The translations under genes and the position numbers were made by a program. 64,000 bases of DNA from NCBI GenBank assembly GCA_964445645.1, contig CAYULH010000003.1, positions 1 to 64,000 on the forward strand, given 5' to 3'. Source of the stretch: Aureispira sp964445645. GTDB lineage: Bacteria > Bacteroidota > Bacteroidia > Chitinophagales > Saprospiraceae. Positions 25,879 to 33,844 of the stretch are shown here, one piece after another (the stretch's first letter is position 1; each line of letters begins with the position of its first letter). Below the pieces are notes generated by a model that was not told the origin of the DNA, made no database searches, and worked only from the letters and a program-made list of their open reading frames with translations.

Positions 25879-28725
25879 CTAATTGTAATGCTTTCTAAAA
25901 AATGCGTTGTATAAACTAAACTTTTGTCTGGTCATGGCAATGGCATAATTTTCTTTGGAAATAGCATAAACGGTATAGCCCTGTACCCCTTTCAAGAACT
26001 CCTTGCTTGTGGTTACATCCAATACATAAGCCATTGCTTCCTCTGCATTGTTGAAAGCCCCTCGAATCGTCAAGCTGGGCACTTTACCATCTACCAAAAT
26101 AGAAGAAGTGCTCAAACGTTTATTGAGGTAAAACTTGTTGTTAAATTCTGTAATAGGAACTCGGTATTGGTTGGTTCTCGTTTTGATGTCATCAAACACA
26201 ATCAACACCAAGTGCTTGCTATTGGGGGTTACTCGGTACAATTCGCCCTCTTCATCTGGAGCTGTATTTATAATGTTTGAATTGCGCCCAGCACGACCAG
26301 AATTTTTATCGCCCTTGAGCAAAGCAATCATCTTACGGGCTTGTTTTTCTTCGTCTGTATCGGGATAACTGGTTACAATAGTTCTCAAGGCTTTGATGTA
26401 GTCCTGCTCTCCCTTTACCCCACCAATACACATGGCCTCTAGGATGGCAAAACGTGCTTTCATTTCATAATCCTGCCCAAACTTGGCGGATACAGCACGT
26501 ACACGATCTAGTGCTTGTTGTGCTTGTCCTTTACGCATCATCTGATAGGTTTCGTCATAATAAGCATTAATTTGCTCATACTTTTCTCGTTCTGCATTGG
26601 CAAAATTAGGATCGCTCAATACCTTGGCAATATTGGATTCTGGATAATTGTTCAGAATTTGTGTTTTGTAATAATTGGCTTTGCTGCTGTTGTTTTGTTC
26701 TGCATAAATATTATAAGCCAAAAACAATGCTTCTACGGTATAAGGGCTTTTGGGATGCTCTTGCACCAATTCATTCACCAATTCCAAGGCTTTGTCCGAA
26801 CGGTTTAAATCCTCACGATAGTGTTGTGCTGCAAAAAAGAGTGCTTCGCCCAATTTTCCATTGAGTGCCTCCCGTTCTTGGTCGCTGTTGGGCACGCCTT
26901 TGCGCTTGAGATAGGCATCTATTTCTGCTTGTGTCTTGGGTGCTGCAGCTACAATTTCATCTTCGTCTATAGTTTGTTCTTCTTCCTTATTAGAACGTCT
27001 CCAATCGTCTACCCATGAACGATTATCCCAACGTTTGGCAAAATCTCTTTCGCCCTTCTTCTTTAAGTTGGGGTTGTACAGGGCAAATTTAGAACGTTGT
27101 ATGGCCACATCCATAACTTTGACCTGCCCTGGTGCTCCAGCAGGCTGGCGGTTAGGTCTATTGCGTGGATTGTACTCATCAGCCGCCCCCATAGGCCGCT
27201 GGTTCATGCCGCCCTTGCTATTCATACCAACCGTAGTATTATCTTGCATTAACTCTTCTGCTTCCAAACCAGCCACAGCCCAACGTTCTTGTTTGGCTCT
27301 AGGCCAACTGCTTACCACCAACATACTATCACTGTCCATTTTTTGCTTTAGTCGTTTGGCCAAGCCTTCTAGTTGACGCTTGCGACGATCCGTAGAGGTG
27401 TAGCGTTCATCTGATTTGGCCATGGCCTGCATGGTAGTATCATAATAGGAATAAGAGGGTACAAATTCGTCGCGCTCATAAAACAATTCGGCCAACATTA
27501 AGGCACTTTCTGTACGTTGTGCAGGATTGGTGCTGGTATACAAGGACTGTTGCAAGGCTGCAATACCCAAATCTTTGTTGCCTTTGCTCAATTGTATTTC
27601 TGCTATAGCAAAATAGATTTGATCCTTGTATTCTTCGTTTTTGGGATCACGCAATAGACGCTGTAGCGCAATTTCGGGGTCAATGGGCCGTTGCCCAGTA
27701 ACAGAAGCAGCACTTTTGGCCATGTTGAGGCGGGCATTAAATTCCATTTCATAACTTGGGCGCAAGCGCAATACCTTTCTATAATTTTCCATAGCGGCCT
27801 GCATATCGCCCTGCTGCTGTTTGAGCTGTGCCAACAAATAGACGTAACGATTCTTAATATCTTTTTGCCCTTTTGTTTCTGCAATTGCCAATTCCAAGGG
27901 TTCTATGGCCTTTTCATATTCCTTTTGTTGAATCCAAGAATAAGCAATAACAGCTTGTACCTTGGGGCGCAAGTCATACGGTACAGTCAAATCATTTTCG
28001 AGCATTCTCAAATAATACCCAGCATCATCAAACAGTTTTAGCTCAATATAGGTTTTGGCCAGCCACAGGGTAGCCTCATGACGAATAGGGCGGTGCTTGA
28101 GTCCATACTTGATAGGCTCTTCTAGCTCTTCATCATCTTGATTGTTATTATTGGGTTTCTTTTTAGAATTGGATGTTTTCTTGGATGATTTTTTCTTTTT
28201 GCGCTTTTTCTTTTTGCGGCGCACCCGTTTTCTACGTTTGCGTTTCTTCTTCCTTTTCTTAGCTTTGGGTTTCTTCTTTTTGGCTTGATTTTTTGCCATC
28301 TCTACATTTTCGGGATGGTATTTATCAAAAATAAACTTAAAGGTATTGGCAGCACGTTCGTATTCTTTTTGCAAGAATTCGGCCTTGCCCATCATCAAAT
28401 AACTATTGTCCGTCCAGTCTCCTATCTCGTGCAGTTTGATATTGCGGGCGCATTTGGTAATGGCCTCATCTAGTGGCTCTTTGACTGAACCTGCATTCTC
28501 TACAGCAGCATACGGATACAAATGCAAGAGTTTGTTGTAGTTATCTTGATACTGCTTTCCCAACATATCAAAGCTTTCATCTAGGCGCAAACCAGCATTA
28601 TAATAGGCATTATAACGCCCTGTGAGATCGTGATAAGGTTTGGTAGCTTTGGTTTGCTTAGAACAACTTGCTGCTAAAATCAGAAGGGCACTGATAGAAC
28701 CCAGAAATAACCATAAATTTTTCAT
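25879..28725 (-). CDS. sprE: Type IX secretion / gliding lipoprotein SprE (PorW)
   Basis: This is a large TPR lipoprotein required for type IX secretion and gliding in Bacteroidota. The preferred ATG at 28725 gives a signal peptide with lipobox LLILAASC (C21). The diagnostic N-terminal block CSKQTKATKPYHDLTGRYNAYYN follows. TPR-like helical repeats fill most of the protein, ending in a C-terminal domain (about 850-948). An unusual insert at about 145-190 is almost pure Lys/Arg (about 45 residues, 28164-28290) and is followed by Asn/Asp/Glu-rich sequence. The basic insert is not part of the family core that I know. The gene is monocistronic with its own terminator. The window therefore implies a type IX secretion system elsewhere. 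Confidence 0.88.
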   Translation of the reverse strand: MKNLWLFLGSISALLILAASCSKQTKATKPYHDLTGRYNAYYNAGLRLDESFDMLGKQYQDNYNKLLHLYPYAAVENAGSVKEPLDEAITKCARNIKLHEIGDWTDNSYLMMGKAEFLQKEYERAANTFKFIFDKYHPENVEMAKNQAKKKKPKAKKRKKKRKRRKRVRRKKKKRKKKKSSKKTSNSKKKPNNNNQDDEELEEPIKYGLKHRPIRHEATLWLAKTYIELKLFDDAGYYLRMLENDLTVPYDLRPKVQAVIAYSWIQQKEYEKAIEPLELAIAETKGQKDIKNRYVYLLAQLKQQQGDMQAAMENYRKVLRLRPSYEMEFNARLNMAKSAASVTGQRPIDPEIALQRLLRDPKNEEYKDQIYFAIAEIQLSKGNKDLGIAALQQSLYTSTNPAQRTESALMLAELFYERDEFVPSYSYYDTTMQAMAKSDERYTSTDRRKRQLEGLAKRLKQKMDSDSMLVVSSWPRAKQERWAVAGLEAEELMQDNTTVGMNSKGGMNQRPMGAADEYNPRNRPNRQPAGAPGQVKVMDVAIQRSKFALYNPNLKKKGERDFAKRWDNRSWVDDWRRSNKEEEQTIDEDEIVAAAPKTQAEIDAYLKRKGVPNSDQEREALNGKLGEALFFAAQHYREDLNRSDKALELVNELVQEHPKSPYTVEALFLAYNIYAEQNNSSKANYYKTQILNNYPESNIAKVLSDPNFANAEREKYEQINAYYDETYQMMRKGQAQQALDRVRAVSAKFGQDYEMKARFAILEAMCIGGVKGEQDYIKALRTIVTSYPDTDEEKQARKMIALLKGDKNSGRAGRNSNIINTAPDEEGELYRVTPNSKHLVLIVFDDIKTRTNQYRVPITEFNNKFYLNKRLSTSSILVDGKVPSLTIRGAFNNAEEAMAYVLDVTTSKEFLKGVQGYTVYAISKENYAIAMTRQKFSLYNAFFRKHYN

Positions 28726-29041
28726 GCACAATATATTTGATGCTATAGTGGTAATCACCTTACCCAAGCATTCTTATACCTATAAAAAGTAGAGAAGTGT
28801 ACTTAATAACTAACGAGAGGAGTACGCTAAAAGTCTATAAAAGTACGCTCTTTATTAGACTTATGCTGCTTTCCTGTTAATTTTTAACGAAAGAGTAAGA
28901 GATTTATAGTGTGGTTCCCTGCAATCTTTTTGTACTTTTGAGGCACTTTGATGCTTGTGGTACACGATGTAGTTGTTGTACTGGTCTTGCTACAATTAAA
29001 AGCCAACTTCTAACAAGTTAGAATCAAAAATACAAACATTT
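28726..29041 (+). promoter_or_regulatory. Divergent intergenic region with the promoter of the M23 gene
   Basis: TACTTTTG at 28933-28940 is a perfect TAnnTTTG -7 element about 100 bases before the M23 gene. The -33 element is weak (TTTA at 28903-28906). The region must also hold the promoter of the SprE gene on the minus strand, which I could not identify. Confidence 0.5.
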
Positions 29042-29893
29042 ATGTTTAAATGGATTAATGAAAAGTACCGTTTGGTGCTTATGAACGACCAGACGTTTCA
29101 AGAAGAACGCTCTTTTAGACTCCATCCTTCTAGTGTAGGGCTGTTGGTGTTGGTTGTTATTACTGTAATTAGTTCTATTGTCATTTTATTAATGGTAACA
29201 ACACCAATGGGGCGACTGGTGCCTGAAACAAGCAATCAAAATATTCGTGCTGAAATCACCAACATGTATTTGCATGTTGATTCTTTGGAGAAAGCCGTAG
29301 AAAATCGGAATGCCTTTATTATTAAAGTCAGAGATTTGGTCTATGAAAAATTTGAGTATGAAGATGACTTGGAGGATCCCAATCTCAAAAAAAACAACAA
29401 TCTTGTTCCCGTGCCTGAGAAATCTGACGAACTCAAAGAATTAATGGCCAGTATAGATTCAGAGGCTGAATTGGGCAATTTGATTGAAAACACCCTCAGT
29501 GCCAGCAATAATATCAATGCCATGATTTTTGTGGCGCCCATCAAAGGAATGGTTTCTGATACCTTTGCCCCCACTCGTTCGCACTATGGAACCGATATTG
29601 TAGCCCCAAAGGGTTCCTTAATCAAAGCTACCCAAAAAGGTACAGTTATCGTGGCTACTTGGTCTGCTGATACTGGCCACATGCTTGCTATCCAACACAG
29701 TAATAACATGGTTTCTTTTTATAAACACAATGCCTCTTTGCTAAAGAAAACAGGTGATATTGTACAAGCTGGAGAGGGGATTGCTATTATTGGTAATACA
29801 GGTGAAATGACAGAAGGGCCACACTTGCACTTTGAGTTGTGGTTTAATGGGCAGGCTGTTAATCCTGAACGTTATATCGAGTTCAAAAATTAA
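29042..29893 (+). CDS. Membrane-anchored M23 peptidase
   Basis: This is a zinc endopeptidase of family M23 that probably cuts peptidoglycan cross-links. The N terminus is cytoplasmic with one membrane helix (about 31-53), followed by a short coiled coil (about 65-110) and the LytM domain. The zinc ligands are H181 and D185 (SHYGTD) and the catalytic HLH is H261-L-H263. At 283 residues it resembles the inner-membrane MepM-like proteins of Bacteroidota. All active-site residues are present, so it is not a degenerate regulator like EnvC. The last four bases overlap the end of the converging lipoprotein gene. Confidence 0.88.
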   Translation: MFKWINEKYRLVLMNDQTFQEERSFRLHPSSVGLLVLVVITVISSIVILLMVTTPMGRLVPETSNQNIRAEITNMYLHVDSLEKAVENRNAFIIKVRDLVYEKFEYEDDLEDPNLKKNNNLVPVPEKSDELKELMASIDSEAELGNLIENTLSASNNINAMIFVAPIKGMVSDTFAPTRSHYGTDIVAPKGSLIKATQKGTVIVATWSADTGHMLAIQHSNNMVSFYKHNASLLKKTGDIVQAGEGIAIIGNTGEMTEGPHLHFELWFNGQAVNPERYIEFKN

Positions 29894-30858
29894 ACTTCTT
29901 CTTCTTCCTGTGTGGTGGTATCAATCAATACCAATTTGCCTTGTTTTTCAGTGGCGTAAATAGGGGTTTGTGCTTCCTTGGGGTCCTTTACAAAAATATT
30001 GACGATTTTATCTTCATCATAAATATAAACAGCATAAGCGGTTTCCTCTGACTCAATCGGTGGAGTTGCTGCATCTTTTCCGTCTGGAAAGTCTTCTACA
30101 GATGTGGTTATAATACTAGCCGCAAAATAATTGCCTAGTAAGCTCGATTTTTGAAAAAAGGCAGTGGCTGTATAATCTGTATTAACTGCTGTAGACTCCG
30201 AATAAGTGCTGTAAGAAAAATGGTCAGGATAGAAATCATAAAAAGAAGCAATAGGGTCAACCAAATAAACACCTTCCTCATCTATGTCTATTTCCTCCAA
30301 TGTCATATTGGGCACATATTCTACGGCATACATTACCGCCTCTAAAAACAGGGGATAGCTAGAGAGTAAGCTAAGATTTTTAATTTCAAAATCAAGCACT
30401 TTATCTCCCTTTGTCCATTTGCCTTTGACAGCGACAAAATTACCTTCTATTTTTCCTTCAAAGTGTTCTACCGCTTTTCCATTTTTGATGCGGTCAAGAT
30501 AGAGCATTTGCTCTTGTTTGCAGATTTCTCCTTTTACTTCCATGAGTTTGCTAGTAGAAAAATACTGGTAAGTCCCCGTAACAGGCGTACATCCTTCATC
30601 CAGTAAAACCCCATCTTCAATATGCAAATCAATTTCAATTTCATATTGATTATCAATTGTTCCTACTAGTATTTTTCCAAAAGGACGAATTCTGGGTAAA
30701 TCGTCTACACTTTCTTCTTCAACGCCCTCATCCACGGGTTCCTCATTGGGGGCAATATCGTGTTTGGTAGCCTCTTCTGCTATAGAAGCAGGGGCACCTT
30801 CACCACCACAGCCACTAAACAGCAGCCAAACAAAACAGAAAAAAATGTAGGTTCTCAT
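29890..30858 (-). CDS. Hypothetical lipoprotein
   Basis: The preferred ATG at 30858 gives MRTYIFFCFVWLLFSGC, with a lipobox Cys at residue 17. An acidic stretch rich in Glu and Asp (about 20-55) follows. The rest, about 270 residues, is beta-rich with two visible halves: DEGCTPVTGTYQYFS and a GKWTKGDKV segment. I do not recognise a family. It ends overlapping the convergent M23 gene by 4 bases. It lies at the end of a minus-strand run radC, rlmN, ABC permease, lipoprotein. Confidence 0.7.
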   Translation of the reverse strand: MRTYIFFCFVWLLFSGCGGEGAPASIAEEATKHDIAPNEEPVDEGVEEESVDDLPRIRPFGKILVGTIDNQYEIEIDLHIEDGVLLDEGCTPVTGTYQYFSTSKLMEVKGEICKQEQMLYLDRIKNGKAVEHFEGKIEGNFVAVKGKWTKGDKVLDFEIKNLSLLSSYPLFLEAVMYAVEYVPNMTLEEIDIDEEGVYLVDPIASFYDFYPDHFSYSTYSESTAVNTDYTATAFFQKSSLLGNYFAASIITTSVEDFPDGKDAATPPIESEETAYAVYIYDEDKIVNIFVKDPKEAQTPIYATEKQGKLVLIDTTTQEEEEV

Positions 30859-30888
30859 AACGATACAACTAAAACACACCGTAATTGT

Positions 30889-31698
30889 TTACAAATCTCG
30901 CTTGGAAAACACCCAATAAGCAATAGCAAAAAACACTACTGTATAGATGACAGTGAGTGTAGTGGCTACATCCAAGGGTAGTAGAATCTTTAACATATCT
31001 TGATCAAAGTCGGGAATTTTCTTTACCAAATACAAGGGCAAGGTATCCCAAGCCGCACTACCGGGCAAGTAACTTCCTGCATATAGATTATCCAATAGTT
31101 TACCAAAAATCAAGTAGCGAATAATCCGCTCAATAATTAGTAAATAAGAGAAAAAGACAATCATGGTAAGCCCACTCTTGCGAAAAATAATTGCCAACAT
31201 AAAAGCAAAACTCATGTAAAATAGGGCTTGTATAAAAAAACGCCCCAAGGCCAAACTTTCTACCCCCCATTGATTGCCATATCCTCCTTCAAACCATCCA
31301 ATAATACTAGTTACCAACATCAGATAAAGGGTAGCTCCCAAGGCCAAGCCCACCATCATCAATATTTTGCTCCCAAAAAAGGCACGCCGTTCTATACCTG
31401 TGATGATATTCTGACGTAGGGTACGATTATCGTGCTCGGTGGTCAACATCCACACACTCAAGTAGGTCAACAAAAAATACGTCAACCAGCTCGTCCAATA
31501 GGCTGTTGTTTCCCACAAATTTGGAAATACATAAAACTGACGAAAAAGCGCACTTTGACCAGAACTCTCCTCAGGACTCATACCACTCTTAATCGTGTAA
31601 TACAGCAAAGGGGTCAAGACAAAATAAAGCCCAACAGATATTTTAAACAAACGATTGGGGGCTAATTTCTTCCATTCTAATTGAAGTAAATGCAACAT
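30889..31698 (-). CDS. ABC-2 type permease without adjacent ATPase
   Basis: This 269-residue protein has about six membrane segments in the ABC-2 layout: LFKISVGLYFVLTPLLYYT, TYFLLTYLSVWML, SKILMMVGLALGATLYL, FIQALFYMSFAFMLAII and others. No nucleotide-binding protein is encoded beside it, so its ATPase must lie elsewhere or it acts with an unlinked partner. It starts 23 bases after the rlmN stop and ends 30 bases before the lipoprotein gene, so it is probably co-transcribed with both. Confidence 0.75.
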   Translation of the reverse strand: MLHLLQLEWKKLAPNRLFKISVGLYFVLTPLLYYTIKSGMSPEESSGQSALFRQFYVFPNLWETTAYWTSWLTYFLLTYLSVWMLTTEHDNRTLRQNIITGIERRAFFGSKILMMVGLALGATLYLMLVTSIIGWFEGGYGNQWGVESLALGRFFIQALFYMSFAFMLAIIFRKSGLTMIVFFSYLLIIERIIRYLIFGKLLDNLYAGSYLPGSAAWDTLPLYLVKKIPDFDQDMLKILLPLDVATTLTVIYTVVFFAIAYWVFSKRDL

Positions 31699-31721
31699 AA
31701 GGCAGTGTGTTGGAAGGTTTT

Positions 31722-32768
31722 CTATTCTTTATTAGCCAATTGTCCACAAGCAGCATCAATGTCTTTTCCACGAGAACGGCGCAAGGTAATGGCGACCCCA
31801 TTTTTGCGTAAATATTGAGCAAAACGATCCAATTGGTCGCCTTGTGATTTGACAAAATCTACCCCACTCACAGGATTGTATTCAATAACATTGACCTTGG
31901 CAGTGGGTACTTGACGACAGAGTTTTAGTAAATTCTTGGCATCGGCTAGGCTGTCATTAAACCCATCAAAAGCAATGTACTCAAAGGTGATTTTGCTATC
32001 CTTAGTTTTGGTATAAAAATAGCGCAAGGCATCTACCAAGGTTTCCAAGTTGTTACTTTCGTTAATAGCCATGATAGAATTGCGTTTTTCATCATCTGCA
32101 GCATGTAAGGAGAGGGCCAAATTGACTCGTGTGCCATCATCAGCTAGACGTTTAATCATTTTGGCAATGCCTGCCGTGCTTACCGTAAGCCGCTTGGGCG
32201 ACATCTGCAAACCATTGGGGCTAGTGAGCAATTCTATGCTTCTCAAAACAGGCTTATAGGCCAATAAAGGCTCTCCCATTCCCATATAAACCACATTGGT
32301 CAGATCATGCTGAAAATGTGCTTGGCACTGAGCATTCACCTTTACTACTTGGTCATAAATTTCCCCTGCTGTTAGATTTCGCAAACGATCCATTTGCCCT
32401 GTAGCACAAAATTTACAACTCAAGCTACACCCTACTTGCGAAGAAATACAAACCGTGTAACGATCTTGGCTGGGAACAGGAATGAGCACCGACTCTACCA
32501 AATGTCCATCGTGTAATCGAAAACGGGTTTTGATGGTTCCATCATTGCTATACTGGGCGAGGTCTTCTACAATAGGCTGAATAACAAACTGCTCTTTGAG
32601 TTGCTCCCGCAACGTTTTGGACAGATTGGTCATTTCCTCAAAGGTATAGGCCCCCTTTTTCCAAAGCCATTCATAGATTTGTTTGGCTCTAAACTTGGGC
32701 GCAGCCATTTCTACAAAAAACGCCTCTAATTGTTCCAAGCTAAGTGTTCTAATATCTTTCTTCTTCAT
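31722..32768 (-). CDS. rlmN: Dual-specificity rRNA/tRNA methyltransferase RlmN
   Basis: This is a radical-SAM enzyme that adds a methyl group to C2 of A2503 in 23S rRNA and A37 of some tRNAs. The cluster-binding motif is C114-S-L-S-C118-K-F-C121. The second catalytic Cys is C341 near the C terminus (DIDAACGQ). GEPL and SLHA motifs are also seen. At 348 residues the length is normal. It is downstream of radC (67-base gap) and upstream of the ABC permease (23-base gap) on the same strand. Confidence 0.95.
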   Translation of the reverse strand: MKKKDIRTLSLEQLEAFFVEMAAPKFRAKQIYEWLWKKGAYTFEEMTNLSKTLREQLKEQFVIQPIVEDLAQYSNDGTIKTRFRLHDGHLVESVLIPVPSQDRYTVCISSQVGCSLSCKFCATGQMDRLRNLTAGEIYDQVVKVNAQCQAHFQHDLTNVVYMGMGEPLLAYKPVLRSIELLTSPNGLQMSPKRLTVSTAGIAKMIKRLADDGTRVNLALSLHAADDEKRNSIMAINESNNLETLVDALRYFYTKTKDSKITFEYIAFDGFNDSLADAKNLLKLCRQVPTAKVNVIEYNPVSGVDFVKSQGDQLDRFAQYLRKNGVAITLRRSRGKDIDAACGQLANKE

Positions 32769-32835
32769 GCCGTTTTTAAATCCCTAGAGATACTGATATA
32801 ATGGTACAAAGGTACAATATTTTGCTCAAAACCAA

Positions 32836-33537
32836 TTACATCAATCCTATATCCGTCAAACTTACAAAGTCATCATGCCCCAAAATCAAATGATCCAAAA
32901 CTTGAATATCCAAGTAAGAACCTGCTCGTATAATTTTTCTCGTCAAATGTAAATCTGCTTTGCTAGGCTCTAGGCTTCCCGATGGATGGTTGTGTGCCAA
33001 TACAATACTACTCACCAAGGGATTGGCCAGCACCAAACGATAAATACGCTTAATATCTACAAAAGTACCCGACAAGCCCCCCGCACTAATACAAACACAA
33101 TCCAATACTCTATTGGCACGATTGAGCAGCAGAATAAAAAATTCCTCATGCAGCAAGGCACTCAAATAGGGCAACAATACCTGATAGGCATCCTTACTAC
33201 ACCTAATCAATGGTTTTTCGATAACTCTAGTTGCTTGCCGACGCAATCCAAGCTCCAAGGCCGCAGAAATACTAATAGCCTTGGCAGGCCCAATCCCTTT
33301 AAATTGTTGCAATTCTTCTAAGCTCATCATTCCCAGATCTTGTAGGTTGTTGTTTTTGGAGCTTAGAATGCGTTGCGAAAGACTAACGGCCGATTCTTTG
33401 GCAGAGCCCGAACCAATGATAATAGCCAATAGTTCGGCTGTAGACAAACTCTTACTCCCTTTGGCTATCATTTTTTCACGGGGGCGGTCTTCCATAGCCC
33501 AAGATTTGATTGTATTGTTTTGTTGTTTGTAATCCAT
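32836..33537 (-). CDS. radC: RadC-family JAB-domain protein
   Basis: This is a RadC-type protein with an N-terminal helix-hairpin-helix (FKGIGPAKA, about 79-87) and a C-terminal MPN/JAB domain with the metal motif H182-N-H184-P-S-G and D195. At 233 residues it is complete. Its role in DNA repair has been questioned, and the biochemical activity is not established for the family. It begins the probable operon with rlmN. Confidence 0.9.
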   Translation of the reverse strand: MDYKQQNNTIKSWAMEDRPREKMIAKGSKSLSTAELLAIIIGSGSAKESAVSLSQRILSSKNNNLQDLGMMSLEELQQFKGIGPAKAISISAALELGLRRQATRVIEKPLIRCSKDAYQVLLPYLSALLHEEFFILLLNRANRVLDCVCISAGGLSGTFVDIKRIYRLVLANPLVSSIVLAHNHPSGSLEPSKADLHLTRKIIRAGSYLDIQVLDHLILGHDDFVSLTDIGLM

Positions 33538-33844
33538 TGGTCGTATTGGTTATGGTTGCTTTGGTTTTTTATCGTGGTCAAAATGCCATCTCATTACCAA
33601 AGTTTATTGTTTGTCGCTCACTCAAATACACATCAAACGAACCCAATTCTCATTTTAATTAGCTACAAGCAAGGATAGGTTCAAGCATTTAGAGAAATCT
33701 TAGTACTTTTGCAAAGCCTTTATTGAATGTTTTTGCTTTTACGGCAATTCTACCCCAAAAGTTACATCCAAAAAATTACACCCCATTCAACAATACCTCT
33801 TAGAGTCTTTAGACTCTATGGCTTTAAATTTTTAATAAAAAAAG
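33538..33844 (+). promoter_or_regulatory. Divergent intergenic region with a CotH-gene promoter
   Basis: TACTTTTG at 33704-33711 is a perfect -7 element. TTTA at 33688-33691 is a weak candidate -33 element. The start codon of the CotH gene follows 134 bases later, so the leader is long. The radC promoter on the other strand could not be picked out. Confidence 0.5.
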
